DNA from: Indolivaga alginatilytica
GTDB lineage: Bacteria > Bacteroidota > Bacteroidia > Bacteroidales > Dysgonomonadaceae
Assembly: GCF_003201355.1 (NCBI RefSeq)
Contig: NZ_QICL01000026.1
Location: 1 to 64,000, forward strand
Direction of reading: 5' to 3'
Length of the DNA: 64,000 nucleotides
Below the pieces are notes generated by a model. It searched no databases, was not told the origin of the DNA, and worked only from the letters and a program-made list of their open reading frames with translations. Shown here piece by piece: positions 16,547 through 25,771 of this stretch (its first letter is position 1; each line of letters opens with the position of its first letter). The translations under genes were made by a program, and so were the position numbers.

Positions 16547-19043
16547 TCCTTTTCTTCTCAGCTAGTTGCTTTATCGCCATTTCAATATTCCCATCCAGCT
16601 TCTTAGCCAGCTGCATCACTTCCAGTTTCTCAGTCTCTTCGGTGGTGTAACATAGATATTCTTCCATCGAAACTTCTGTGGCATACACAGCCGATTGCAT
16701 ACCACCTAAGCCGATCCACACTTCTTTGTATAGCCGACTCGGGTTATTCGACATATTAATAGACAGAATTTGTGCCTTCTCCTTATCTGTCAGTCCTAAC
16801 AAAGCCTGTATCGAATCGAACTTATTCATATACTTTCGCTGGTCGAGTAGTATCTTACAATCCGAGTTATTGATAATAGCCTCTTTGACAATGGAGGATG
16901 AAATAATATCGTCTACCTCTTGCGTTACCACAATAGCTTCACCGAAGTATTTCCGAACGGTTTTGTACATATATTGAAGATACTCAGCCATATTGGGCGA
17001 AGAAAGAGCCTTCCATGCCTCTTCCACAATCAATTGTTTTCGGATACCTTTGAGACGGCGTAACTTATTGATAAATGCCTCCATAATGATAATCGTTACC
17101 ACAGGGAAAAGTTCTTTATTTTCCTTTATCTGATCTATCTCAAAGACAATAAACCGCTTGGATAACAAATCTATATTCTGATCGGAGTTCAATAAAAAAT
17201 CATACCGTCCACCTTGATAGTACTGTTTGAGCGTGGTCAGAAAATTGTCGATATTAAAATCGTTTTTTTCGACTCTGATTTTTCTATTTTCCAACTCATC
17301 TTTATAATCGTCACGCATAAACTCGTAAAAGGTATTGAAGCATGGTCTGATAGTGTTGTCCGCTTTTAGTCTCTGAATATATTCATTAACGGCACTTCCC
17401 AATTCTCCCGATTCTGTTTTCGTAATCTTATCATCATCACTTTTCCATAGCGTCAACAGTAAGGTTTTGAGACTGTCCTTTTTCTCGACATCAAACTGAT
17501 TGTCATCTGTATAGAACGGATTAAAAGAAATCGGTTTTTCTTCAGTATACGTAAAATAGATACCGTCTAATCCTTTCGTTTTGTTATGGATCATTTCACA
17601 CAAGCCCTGATACGAGTTTCCCGTATCGACAAGAACCACATGCGTTCCCTGTTCCCAATACTGGCGGACAAGGTGGTTCATAAAAAAGGATTTCCCGCTA
17701 CCCGAAGGTCCTAACACGAACTTATTCCGGTTGGTAATAATCCCTTTCTTCATGGGTAAATCCGATATATCCACATGAAGCGGTTTTCCCGTTACCCGAT
17801 CCACCATCTTGATACCGAAAGGCGATGGCGAAGATTTGTAGTTGGTTTCTCCGATAAAGAAACACAAAGCCTGTTCGATAAAGGTGTAATAACTTTCCTC
17901 ACTGGGAAAATCGCCTGCATTACCCGGAATGCCTGCCCAAAACAAGGTTGGCGTATCCACTGTGTTGTGCCTCGGCTTGCATTCCATTAATGCCAATTGA
18001 CTACCCACATCGTTTTTAATCCGTTTGAGTTCCTCTTTATCCTCTGCCCATGCCATCACATTGCAATGGCTACGGATAGAGGTTAATCCGAAACTATGAG
18101 CTTCGTTCAGGTATTCTTCTATCCAGGCTTTGTTGATCTGGTTCGATCGGCTGTAACGGGAAAGTGAGTGCATGTTACGTGCCTGTTTTTCAAACTTCTT
18201 TAAGTTTTCCGAATGGTCATCAATAAAAAGATACTGATTAACCATGTGGTTACAGGATAAAAGCACACCTATGGGAGCGGCAAAGGACAAGCGACAATCG
18301 CTCCGGTCAGTCGACAAACGTTCGTAACGGGTATCTGTGGCTACTTTTCCCGGTAAGTCTTCAGTATCCGAAAGTGTATGCAAACACAGATATTTGTCCC
18401 CGATCTTCATTTCGCCTGCACCGAGGGTAATATCTTGCAGGCAAGTGGTATCTTGTTGCGAAAGGGAGAAATACTTTTCAACGATACCCGCTTCTTTTTC
18501 AGTACCCACTATTTCATCGGTGGTGATACGGGTGAGTTTGATAAATCCGCTGTCATTGATAATGCGTTCGAACTGATCCGCTGATTCGAGAAACTTCAAA
18601 GCCGCTTCCTTATCCTGCATTTCCTTGGGTACCATAAATCCACGAGTCAGAGCATTGAAATTGCTTTGCTGTCTGGCTCTGTCTTTGGTCGTTTTAGTTA
18701 TGAACAGGTAAGAAGTATGGTTCAAAAACGGACGCTCATTGAAATGACGTTCAAACGAACGTGATAAAAAGCTCATATCCTCTTTATCTAACTCCGGTTT
18801 GTAGTTTTCTTCGATAAACCAGTCCTGGCGATGCACTATAGAGTAGTTAGGCAATACTTTGATAGCTTTGAGCCACGAGGCGTGCATGGCTTCATACTCT
18901 CCCGATGTAACGGTAAACAACTCGGGCAAGTCCACACGATAAGCAACCGACAGGTCTGCGTCTTTACTCAGGATGCAATCGTGTTCGACCGTCAATAGCG
19001 GAAACTTACTCTCCAGTGTTGCTGCTTTGGCTGTATTTCTCAT
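16536..19043 (-). CDS. traG: Conjugative transfer ATPase TraG (VirB4-like)
   Basis: 835 residues. Walker A is FVLGPSGSGKSFF around residues 440-452 and Walker B is RKQLIVEEAWKAL about 230 residues later, with VVTQEVDDI beyond it. The N terminus starts with TLESKFPLLTVEHDCILSKDADLSVAYRVDLPE-like sequence typical of Bacteroides TraG. It powers assembly of, or transport through, the mating apparatus. The start overlaps the traF stop by four bases. TraI normally follows traG closely; here a five-gene fimbrial cluster intervenes. Confidence 0.95.
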   Translation of the reverse strand: MRNTAKAATLESKFPLLTVEHDCILSKDADLSVAYRVDLPELFTVTSGEYEAMHASWLKAIKVLPNYSIVHRQDWFIEENYKPELDKEDMSFLSRSFERHFNERPFLNHTSYLFITKTTKDRARQQSNFNALTRGFMVPKEMQDKEAALKFLESADQFERIINDSGFIKLTRITTDEIVGTEKEAGIVEKYFSLSQQDTTCLQDITLGAGEMKIGDKYLCLHTLSDTEDLPGKVATDTRYERLSTDRSDCRLSFAAPIGVLLSCNHMVNQYLFIDDHSENLKKFEKQARNMHSLSRYSRSNQINKAWIEEYLNEAHSFGLTSIRSHCNVMAWAEDKEELKRIKNDVGSQLALMECKPRHNTVDTPTLFWAGIPGNAGDFPSEESYYTFIEQALCFFIGETNYKSSPSPFGIKMVDRVTGKPLHVDISDLPMKKGIITNRNKFVLGPSGSGKSFFMNHLVRQYWEQGTHVVLVDTGNSYQGLCEMIHNKTKGLDGIYFTYTEEKPISFNPFYTDDNQFDVEKKDSLKTLLLTLWKSDDDKITKTESGELGSAVNEYIQRLKADNTIRPCFNTFYEFMRDDYKDELENRKIRVEKNDFNIDNFLTTLKQYYQGGRYDFLLNSDQNIDLLSKRFIVFEIDQIKENKELFPVVTIIIMEAFINKLRRLKGIRKQLIVEEAWKALSSPNMAEYLQYMYKTVRKYFGEAIVVTQEVDDIISSSIVKEAIINNSDCKILLDQRKYMNKFDSIQALLGLTDKEKAQILSINMSNNPSRLYKEVWIGLGGMQSAVYATEVSMEEYLCYTTEETEKLEVMQLAKKLDGNIEMAIKQLAEKKRKPS

Positions 19044-19372
19044 GGGTTGACTTCCTTTCTTTTTGTTTGGAATAACCGTTCGATGCGTAGCCGGCTGATA
19101 ATGTATTTAGGGTGATTGGCTAGGGACTGTACTTTCATCAATCCGTATTCTCCGTATTTGTCGTTCAGGTAAAATGTTCCCCAAACGAGTGTGCCGGCGG
19201 TAACGATGCCGAAAACGATACAGACCGCCTGACTGATGCCGATCATATACATAATCACAAATACGATAAAGACGGATAACAAGCCTCCGGCGAAGATGAA
19301 CAGGTACTGAGATTTTAGTCCGTAGAATTCTGCGGGTTTGCCGATTCCTTTGTTGATTGAATATGCTGCCAT
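19040..19372 (-). CDS. traF: Conjugative transfer protein TraF (DUF4133)
   Basis: 110 residues, beginning MAAYSINKGIGKPAEFYGLKSQYL, the conserved DUF4133 start. Two membrane helices follow (about 26-45 and 49-68), with a charged C terminus. VirB3-like in position and topology: a small inner-membrane protein just before the VirB4-type ATPase, whose gene it overlaps by four bases. Confidence 0.9.
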   Translation of the reverse strand: MAAYSINKGIGKPAEFYGLKSQYLFIFAGGLLSVFIVFVIMYMIGISQAVCIVFGIVTAGTLVWGTFYLNDKYGEYGLMKVQSLANHPKYIISRLRIERLFQTKRKEVNP

Positions 19373-19414
19373 TTTTTTCGTTATTAAAAGTAAAATAAAA
19401 GGGTCTGTGACCCC

Positions 19415-19711
19415 TTACAGGAAGAATGATCTGAGGATAGTAGCCGCTACAATCAGAAAGATACAGGCTCCAAACCAGCTGGCGGCTGTTTTTGAGGTGT
19501 CGGGGTCGCCGGAACTGAACTTCGAGTACACTTTTACGCCGCCGATCAGCCCTACGACTGCTCCGATAGCATAAATCAATTTCGTGGCAGGATCGAAATA
19601 ACCGGTTACCATGTTGGTGGCATCGGTAATCCCTTGAATACCGTTACCTTGGGCGAAGAGTGATGTACCGGTTGCTAGTATAGCAAATAGAAATAATAAT
19701 TTTTTACTCAT
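19415..19711 (-). CDS. traE: Conjugative transfer protein TraE (DUF4134)
   Basis: 98 residues: signal peptide to about residue 20, then IQGITDATNMVTGYFDPATKLIYAIGAVVGLIGGVKVY and a second hydrophobic segment. Two helices after signal cleavage is the VirB2 pilin pattern, and the family (DUF4134) is conserved in this operon position. It is 42 bp before traF. Confidence 0.9.
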   Translation of the reverse strand: MSKKLLFLFAILATGTSLFAQGNGIQGITDATNMVTGYFDPATKLIYAIGAVVGLIGGVKVYSKFSSGDPDTSKTAASWFGACIFLIVAATILRSFFL

Positions 19712-19762
19712 AAAATTAATTTGAAGAACTATGGGGATTGGATCGTCCCCGTAGTTGGGTTA

Positions 19763-19812
19763 AACTTGTTAAATTGGAAATTAGTGGACGGTCTCAGACC
19801 GTTTTGTTTTTA
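19763..19812 (+). repeat. GGAAATTAGTGGA hairpin repeat, copy 1
   Basis: ACTTGTTAAATTGGAAATTA, then GTGGA, then a hairpin (ACGGT ... ACCGT) followed by TTTTGTTTTT. Two further copies of the same unit, in opposite orientations, lie at 38340-38466. On the minus strand this region is the leader of traE; there a tiny frame ATG-CAG-AAG-TAG follows a strong AGGAGG. Confidence 0.55.
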
Positions 19813-19862
19813 CTACTTCTGCATAGGCGACCTCCTTTCTTTATTTTCCATTGTGCATATCA

Positions 19863-20534
19863 TTAGAAATAATCACTCGCATTAAAATTCTTATACTCTT
19901 CCGAATCATTTAGATGAGAAGCGAGACCTGACCCAACATACACCGCATTTTCCTCTGCGTGTTGTTGAAGACGAAGTCCGATCAATGATGTTATTCTGAC
20001 AGATAGTTCGCCTTGAGCCGAAACCATCTTATCTACCAATTCTGTATTACGGTTCTCATGCAAAACCTTTCCTGCCTTTTGCTCCTCTTCTTTAGATGCG
20101 GTCTTGCTGTTTATAACCTCAACAGTATTCATCATTACATCGTAGTCCATCCCTCCGGCGGTATAAATGTCCTCTCCTCCTGTATAAGCAGCAATATCCT
20201 CTTCCTCATCAATTACTGTTTCTGTCGGGTCGGCATCTATGACCAAATCTTTTGGTTCAGGCTCGCTTTCATCCTTTGACGGATCAAATGTATGTTCTTT
20301 TTCTTTCGCTTTATCAGATTCTAAGTAACTGTCATTCAATGTCATCATTTGTCTGAGATCGGGCATACTTAGACCTACTCGCCCAACTCGTTTTCCCGTA
20401 TTTTTAGATTTCACTTCGTCTGATTTGGGTAAAACCGTTTTCTTTCGGATGGATATTTTGTATTCCGATAGTTTAATCAGGAGAATAACCACAACACATA
20501 GTATAATCACACATTCTACCATAGCCTTATTCAA
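19863..20534 (-). CDS. Conjugative transfer protein, TraD-like
   Basis: 223 residues with one N-terminal membrane helix (about 5-23). An acidic, polar middle (many D and E around 70-115) and a C-terminal helical part follow. It overlaps the upstream DUF3408-like gene by 8 bp and lies before traE, where CTnDOT carries traD. The identification is by position and topology; I see no catalytic motif. Confidence 0.55.
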   Translation of the reverse strand: MNKAMVECVIILCVVVILLIKLSEYKISIRKKTVLPKSDEVKSKNTGKRVGRVGLSMPDLRQMMTLNDSYLESDKAKEKEHTFDPSKDESEPEPKDLVIDADPTETVIDEEEDIAAYTGGEDIYTAGGMDYDVMMNTVEVINSKTASKEEEQKAGKVLHENRNTELVDKMVSAQGELSVRITSLIGLRLQQHAEENAVYVGSGLASHLNDSEEYKNFNASDYF

Positions 20535-20928
20535 TTAGATCTGTTCTATCTTGCTTATATAAAGCATTTATCTCATCCTTATATTTCTCCAAATGATGTT
20601 TCAGTACGTTATCTATATACCCACCAACAGACACATCATTGCTCGCAATCTGTTTTACAATGAGCATAACGGTTTGATGCACCGATTGGCTGATATAGAC
20701 ACTTTGTCGTTGTCGTATCTCATTGCGGCATAAGAAAGCAGCTTCGTAGTCTCCCGTATTGTTGTTGCGCTTATGGCGTTTGTTGCTAACAAAATCTTTT
20801 GTTTTTATCGGTTCATCACTCTCTGATTTTTCTTCTTTCACGAGTGGAGCTTTTCCTTCTTTACGATCTCCTATGGAAGCCAGTAAGAAATCCTCATCGA
20901 TTTCGTGTTCGATTTCTTTTTTAGCCAT
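20527..20928 (-). CDS. DUF3408-like protein (TraB/TraC position)
   Basis: 133 residues, charged, without signal or membrane segments. The C-terminal part (RQSVYISQSVHQTVMLIVKQIASNDVSVGGYIDNVLKHHLEKY) reads as a strand-helix-helix DNA-binding fold, the hallmark of DUF3408 proteins. It overlaps the ParA-like gene by 8 bp, so the two may work as a partition-like pair at the repeat-rich region upstream. Confidence 0.7.
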   Translation of the reverse strand: MAKKEIEHEIDEDFLLASIGDRKEGKAPLVKEEKSESDEPIKTKDFVSNKRHKRNNNTGDYEAAFLCRNEIRQRQSVYISQSVHQTVMLIVKQIASNDVSVGGYIDNVLKHHLEKYKDEINALYKQDRTDLIE

Positions 20929-21694
20929 TGCCGCCTCCCTTTACAATTTTAAGAAACTCGTCCGCCACTTCATCCAAATTACTGCCCTTGATTAAACGTT
21001 TGTCCGCAGGCAATAAGGTGGAACGAAAAATAGGTTTGTGCTCCGTTGTTATCTCATGGCGAAAACGTTTGGTGTCGGGTAAATAAGATTTCATAATTTG
21101 CAAACCCAATTCAGCTATCACTTGCTCATAGACATCATACAAATGATTATTTTCCCGTGCATCAACCAAATTCCAAAGTAGATGTAAACCTTTGATATTC
21201 CCTTTCCCTGTTGTGATGATCTGCTCATTGATAAGTCCTGCATATTCCAGGGAGCTTTCCAAAACCATTCGGTCTGCTGTAATGGGTGTGAAAATATAAT
21301 CCATCTGAGCAAGAGTACTCAATACGCCTTTGGCATTCATTGTTCCGGGCAAGTCGAAGAAGATAAAATCCAAAGGGATTTCTGATTCTCGGATAATCTT
21401 CTTTGCTGTTTCAATGGCTTCGGGTGCTCGGCTTACTTCAATGGGATAAGCTCTTTTGTTCAGGCTTTTGCTTTGCTTGTAGAATAGTGACTTGTAATAG
21501 GAGTCTTCTGTAACAGCTTGCTTGTCACGCAATCGCATGCCGTTGATACTATACTGCGGATAATCACAATCAATAACAGCTACATTGTAGCCTTGTGAGT
21601 AGTGCAGATAACTGGATAGTAATACGGTTAAAGCTGTTTTACCAATTCCTCCCTTTTGGGTAGAGACGGCAATGAATAATGTTTTTTCTTTCAT
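20921..21694 (-). CDS. traA: ParA-family ATPase TraA
   Basis: 257 residues with the start at 21694 (MKEKTLFIAVSTQKGGIGKT); an upstream ATG at 21742 would add 16 unusual residues. The deviant Walker A motif KGGIGKT, VIDCDYPQYS, and FIFFDLPGT identify a ParA/MinD-type ATPase. In CTnDOT-like elements this is traA, the first gene of the transfer operon, thought to help segregate or position the element. It overlaps the DUF3408-like gene downstream. Confidence 0.85.
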   Translation of the reverse strand: MKEKTLFIAVSTQKGGIGKTALTVLLSSYLHYSQGYNVAVIDCDYPQYSINGMRLRDKQAVTEDSYYKSLFYKQSKSLNKRAYPIEVSRAPEAIETAKKIIRESEIPLDFIFFDLPGTMNAKGVLSTLAQMDYIFTPITADRMVLESSLEYAGLINEQIITTGKGNIKGLHLLWNLVDARENNHLYDVYEQVIAELGLQIMKSYLPDTKRFRHEITTEHKPIFRSTLLPADKRLIKGSNLDEVADEFLKIVKGGGNG

Positions 21695-21742
21695 ACAATA
21701 CTGTTTTAAATAAGTAATTCGACCACTTGTTAATTCTATCAA

Positions 21743-22033
21743 TCACGAGTTAGCTATAGCATTCTTTCATGTATTCCATCAGACATTCATGTATGATATA
21801 ACTCAATCATTCTCTAATGTTCTAATGAATTAGTGAAGTCATGAGACCATGAATTCATGGGTTAGTTCATTCATTCGGTCATTCAATAAATCAGTATCTA
21901 TTGTTTATTCTCATTCTTGATTTAAAACATTCACTAATGAAAAAATGAGTGAATGGCTTAGCTCACTAACTCAATGATTAATTCACACAAAACAACATAG
22001 AAAACAGAGAGTATTTAGCAGTTTTAAATTAAC
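21743..22033. other. CATTCA/TGAATG-rich region upstream of traA, possible partition or control site
   Basis: About 290 bp with no frame of note but many short CATTCA, ATTCATG, TGAATG and TTAGTGA-type repeats in both orientations (for example CATTCATTCGGTCATTC near 21870 and ATGAGTGAATGG near 21943). It sits between the divergent traA operon and the mob genes, so it must hold the traA promoter. The repeat density would suit binding by the DUF3408 protein. Confidence 0.4.
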
Positions 22034-22058
22034 TGTCATCTAATGACATCTGCTGTCA
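22034..22058. promoter_or_regulatory. TGTCATnnnATGACA operator-like inverted repeat, copy 1
   Basis: TGTCATCTAATGACA (22034-22048) overlaps a second inverted repeat TGACATCTGCTGTCA (22044-22058). Almost the same palindrome, TGTCATCTGATGACA, lies at 36771-36785 upstream of the DUF3945-like gene. Sharing between two control regions of one element points to a common regulator. Confidence 0.5.
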
Positions 22059-22175
22059 CTATTTGTCCGATAAGTGAATGATAAACATCTGATTAATGGA
22101 CTCTACCTTTGTAGTGTGATTATAATCTCTCAATTTTTGGAGGGCTAATTCCGTTCCGAAATCAGCTTTTGAGGC

Positions 22176-22280
22176 AATCCATCAAAGGATGGATTTTGGT
22201 ATTCGTCAGAATACAGCAAGGTATGTTTTGAGCCGCCCGAAATACTTTCCAGCTGCTCAAAACCCTTGCCCCTTGCGGGG
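22176..22280 (+). other. Candidate origin of transfer (oriT): cluster of inverted repeats before mobA
   Basis: Four hairpins in about 100 bp: AATCCATC/GATGGATT (22176-22195), GTATTC/GAATAC (22199-22214), TTTTGAGC/GCTCAAAA (22226-22233 with 22255-22262), and CCCC/GGGG (22269-22280). The position just upstream of mobA-mobB is where Bacteroides elements keep oriT. The nick site was not identified. Confidence 0.5.
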
Positions 22281-22331
22281 AGAAAATTATTCCGAAGTCA
22301 TAATTTTTATTCACTAATCTTTTATGTAGTT

Positions 22332-22775
22332 ATGAGTCCAAGCAATGAATTTAAAAGGCGAAAAGGTGGCAGGAATCCAAAGGATAAGCCAGCCGTGTTT
22401 CGCTACTCCATCAGAATGAATGTAGATGAGAATGATAAGTTTTTGTCTTTATTTGAGCAGTCGGGAGAAAGTATAAAAGCTCATTTTATAACCTCCTGCA
22501 TTTTCAATAAGCCCGTTAAAGTTATCAAGATTGACAAGGGGGTGCAGGATTATTATATGCGGATGACGACTTTCTTTGGTCAATATCGGGCGATTGGGAC
22601 GAACTATAATCAGGTGGTAAAAGCATTGAAATCGAATTTCGCAGAGAAAAAAGCTCTGGCTTTTCTCTACAAATTGGAAAAAGCAACCCTCGAATTAGTT
22701 TTATTACAAAAAGAAATGATACAGTTAACGGATGAGTTTGAACGGAAATACGGACACTTATGGTTGCAAAAATAA
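22332..22775 (+). CDS. mobA: Mobilisation protein MobA (relaxosome accessory)
   Basis: 147 residues using the start at 22332 (MSPSNEFKRRKGGRNPKDKP); an upstream ATG at 22266 would add a hydrophobic leader unlike the family. The RYSIRMNVDENDKFLSLFEQSG stretch fits a ribbon-helix-helix DNA-binding core. The later helical part includes FGQYRAIGTNYNQVVKAL, the classic motif of MobC/MobA-type accessory proteins that bind oriT and load the relaxase. It overlaps mobB by 16 bp. Confidence 0.85.
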   Translation: MSPSNEFKRRKGGRNPKDKPAVFRYSIRMNVDENDKFLSLFEQSGESIKAHFITSCIFNKPVKVIKIDKGVQDYYMRMTTFFGQYRAIGTNYNQVVKALKSNFAEKKALAFLYKLEKATLELVLLQKEMIQLTDEFERKYGHLWLQK

Positions 22776-24028
22776 ATAAGGGAAGTTCCTTACATGGAGC
22801 ATTATCTTACAACCAAGAGAAGGTAAAAGAGGGACAAGCAAAGGTGCTTTTCAGTAATCGAATTATGCTTAATCGTGATGGTTCACTTAATATGTATCTA
22901 GCCAATCAGTCTTTTGAACCATACCTCAATGCGAATAAAAATACCGAAAAGCCAGTGCTACATATATCTATAAATCCTCATCCTAATGACGAGGTATCGG
23001 ATGATGTGTATAGTGACATTGCACAAACCTATATGCAAAAGATGGGATATGGCGACCAACCATACATTGTATATAAGCATGAAGATTTGGACAGACAACA
23101 CATTCACATCGTAACAGTAAATATTGATGAAACAGGTAAGAAGATTAATGATTCCAACGATTATTACCAGTCTAAAAAAATCACTCGTGAATTGGAGCAA
23201 ACTTATAATCTGCATACTGCTGAGAAGAAAACTCAATCGGAAGAACTACACAAACTTAAACGAGTGGATTACCAATCGGGAGATATAAAAAAGCAAATAG
23301 GCAATACGGCAAAAGCCCTTATCAAAGGTTATCGTTTTCAATCGGTCAATGAATATCGAGCCTTGTTCTCGCTCTATGGTGTTACGGTAGAAGAGATAAA
23401 AGGAGAAGCAAAGGGTAAAGCCTATAATGGTTTGGTGTATTCGGCTATAAATGACAATGGAGAAAAAATAGGCAATCCAATCAAAGCATCGGTTATTGGT
23501 AAAAGCGTTGGTTACGATGCACTACAAAGGCGATTGGAATATTCCACAAAATATATGAAAGAAAATAAAGTATTCGATTCGCCAAAACTGATTGTCCGTT
23601 CAGCGTTTGATAACTACACAGATAAACAAAATTTTCTAAGTGATTTAGCCAAGAATGGAATGAGTGTTATATTTCGGGGGAATGCCGAAGGTCGCATCTA
23701 TGGGGCAATTTTTATTGACCATCAAAACAGAACGGTTTTCAATGGCTCGAAGATGGGTAAGGAGTTTTCGGCTAATATATTTAACGACCTCTTCAAAAAT
23801 GATAGTCAAGAGCAGCAGCAAGCTACTACAAGACATTCGGATACTTCTGATAAAGAAACTTTTACTGATATACAAAAAGACAGCTTTGTTGAGAGTGCTG
23901 AGCATGAAAATAATAATAACTCAACTCTTATACCTTCTTTATTGGAACAGCACGGAACAGACTATGAAGCAGAAGCTTTTGCCAGACAAAAAGAAGCGGA
24001 ATATAAGAGACGAAAAAGAAGTTGGTAG
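22760..24028 (+). CDS. mobB: Relaxase MobB
   Basis: 422 residues, beginning MVAKINKGSSLHGALSYNQ, the conserved start of Bacteroides MobB relaxases. The metal-binding three-histidine motif YKHEDLDRQHIHIV (H107, H114, H116) is present, and a tyrosine early in the protein (Y17) could be the nicking residue. A polar, glutamine-rich tail follows the catalytic domain. It would cleave oriT on one strand and pilot the DNA into the recipient through MobC and the Tra channel. Confidence 0.9.
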   Translation: MVAKINKGSSLHGALSYNQEKVKEGQAKVLFSNRIMLNRDGSLNMYLANQSFEPYLNANKNTEKPVLHISINPHPNDEVSDDVYSDIAQTYMQKMGYGDQPYIVYKHEDLDRQHIHIVTVNIDETGKKINDSNDYYQSKKITRELEQTYNLHTAEKKTQSEELHKLKRVDYQSGDIKKQIGNTAKALIKGYRFQSVNEYRALFSLYGVTVEEIKGEAKGKAYNGLVYSAINDNGEKIGNPIKASVIGKSVGYDALQRRLEYSTKYMKENKVFDSPKLIVRSAFDNYTDKQNFLSDLAKNGMSVIFRGNAEGRIYGAIFIDHQNRTVFNGSKMGKEFSANIFNDLFKNDSQEQQQATTRHSDTSDKETFTDIQKDSFVESAEHENNNNSTLIPSLLEQHGTDYEAEAFARQKEAEYKRRKRSW

Positions 24029-24095
24029 GTTTTATTCAATATTCTTAAATCACAAATACAAAAACCTAAATAACTCACAATGCTGACAAATTTAT

Positions 24096-24103
24096 TATAT
24101 TTG
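24096..24103 (+). promoter_or_regulatory. -7 box (TATATTTG) before the secreted 526-residue protein
   Basis: TATATTTG matches TAnnTTTG and lies 37 bp before the ATG at 24140, so the two cargo genes between mobB and mobC probably have their own transcript. Confidence 0.5.
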
Positions 24104-24139
24104 AGTTTTCAATTATAATAAATTTCATATAAATTAAAG

Positions 24140-25720
24140 ATGAAAACACGCACACTTGTTCTGATATTGATTTCTGTATTGACAGTAACTGATTTATACG
24201 CTCAATATTTTAAAGAAAAAGATATCAAATGGGCAAAATCTCAATTTATGGCTCGCAGGCAAGATGTTTTAGCTAACCATGAGTTATTGTGGCAAAAAGG
24301 AAACAACTTTATTATCCTTTACAATACCAAGCCTGCCTATGAATACAATGGTGATGAGATAGGCGATGTTTATTTTGTACAAATGAATCTTGAAACAGAA
24401 GAAGCTACACATCTGAAATTGAAGTTGAAAGATGAGAATGGGGAACGCCACTGGCATCGTCTGCATACAATAGGCGACACGATTTATATGTTCTCTACGG
24501 CACAAAACAAAAAAAATAGCACCTTTGATATTTTTGTAGAAACAATAAATAAAGAACCGCTAGAATATAGCAACGATATACGCAAAATTGGGGATATCAG
24601 CTACGGAGGCAATGTGGCAGGCGATGAGCTAACCAATTTTATTGTTACCTCATCGCCTAACAAAGAATTTCTACTGCTCAGTTATGCCATTATAGATGGA
24701 AACAAAAGAATAAACTTTGGAATTCAAGTGTTGAATAAAAACCTTGAAGTGGTTTGGAAAAGAGAGGGAGATTTTCCTCAGATAGAGGGAAAAGATATCA
24801 GACTCGAAAATTATTATATCGACAATGATGCTAATGTGTATTTTACTCAAAATAGATTTGATGGCTCAAACAAGATAGAAGAGTCATACCTAAACTGTTT
24901 TCCGGCTAATAGTCAAAACCCTGTTGTGAAAAAAATAGAGTTGCAAGGTGGCTTTCATCCCTTATCCTCATTAATTTTCTCCAACTCCAAAGGCAATGTT
25001 ATTTATAGTGGCTTCTACTCGTTTTCAAAACTTGAAAGTGCCTTAGGTGTGTACTCCATAGCCTATTCTCTCGGATTAAAGGAAGTATTGGAACAAGATA
25101 TTAGACCCTTTGACGACAGTTTTATTACCAAAGGGCTTAGCGAGAAAGAGGCTAAAAATGTATTGGAAAACAAAGCTAAGAATAAAGACTTCAACGATAA
25201 CTTTGCCTACCAGATGGGCAGACCCATACTTCGCAACGATGGAGGGTATAGCATTGTGGCTGAAAATAAAAAGATCGCCATTCAGAAGTCTAAATCGTCA
25301 AGTATGAGTGCTATGGGCAATATCATCCACTACCACTTCAACGACATAATTGTACTTACGTATGATGAAAAAGGGAAGCTAAAATGGATGCAGAAAATCC
25401 CGAAAATTCAAAAACTAACAGGCCATGATGCACTTTTTGGTTCATTCTCTGCCAATATTGACTCGCACGACAATATCTACATTGTATTTAAAGAACACTC
25501 TGGCAGCAGTATGTCTGCAAAGGCACTACCCAAACTTTTTACGCTAGATAGTAGTGGCAATAACAGTTCTCAAAATTTGTTTGAAGATAATCAAGACCTT
25601 AGAAAAGAGTTTGCACCATTGCTCATACACAAGCTATCCGAATCTAAATATTTGTTGGGGTGTATTCGTCCTTCACGAAGAGGGACTCCCATCGAATGGG
25701 GAACAATTGATATTGAATAA
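24140..25720 (+). CDS. Secreted protein of unknown function (beta-propeller-like)
   Basis: 526 residues with a clear signal peptide ending in TDLYAQ. The rest is a series of roughly 40-60-residue strand-rich units with turns such as GDTIYMFS, NANVYFTQ-type and HDNIYIVFKEHSG, suggesting a beta-propeller. No catalytic motif is seen. It is inserted between mobB and mobC, with its own -7 box, and is followed 51 bp later by another unrecognised gene. I do not recognise the family. Confidence 0.7.
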   Translation: MKTRTLVLILISVLTVTDLYAQYFKEKDIKWAKSQFMARRQDVLANHELLWQKGNNFIILYNTKPAYEYNGDEIGDVYFVQMNLETEEATHLKLKLKDENGERHWHRLHTIGDTIYMFSTAQNKKNSTFDIFVETINKEPLEYSNDIRKIGDISYGGNVAGDELTNFIVTSSPNKEFLLLSYAIIDGNKRINFGIQVLNKNLEVVWKREGDFPQIEGKDIRLENYYIDNDANVYFTQNRFDGSNKIEESYLNCFPANSQNPVVKKIELQGGFHPLSSLIFSNSKGNVIYSGFYSFSKLESALGVYSIAYSLGLKEVLEQDIRPFDDSFITKGLSEKEAKNVLENKAKNKDFNDNFAYQMGRPILRNDGGYSIVAENKKIAIQKSKSSSMSAMGNIIHYHFNDIIVLTYDEKGKLKWMQKIPKIQKLTGHDALFGSFSANIDSHDNIYIVFKEHSGSSMSAKALPKLFTLDSSGNNSSQNLFEDNQDLRKEFAPLLIHKLSESKYLLGCIRPSRRGTPIEWGTIDIE

Positions 25721-25771
25721 CTTTATTAAAAATACATTGACATCAGTTTGTAATTTAAGTCATATCAAATT

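Noticed and set aside
19800-19850. Three-codon leader peptide (ATG CAG AAG TAG) after AGGAGG before traE as an attenuator
   Set aside because: Bacteroidetes rely little on Shine-Dalgarno sequences, and the following hairpin has its T run on the other strand, so an attenuator is not supported.
21743-22033. CRISPR-like short repeats near traA
   Set aside because: The CATTCA-type motifs are irregular in spacing and orientation and only 6-9 bp long.
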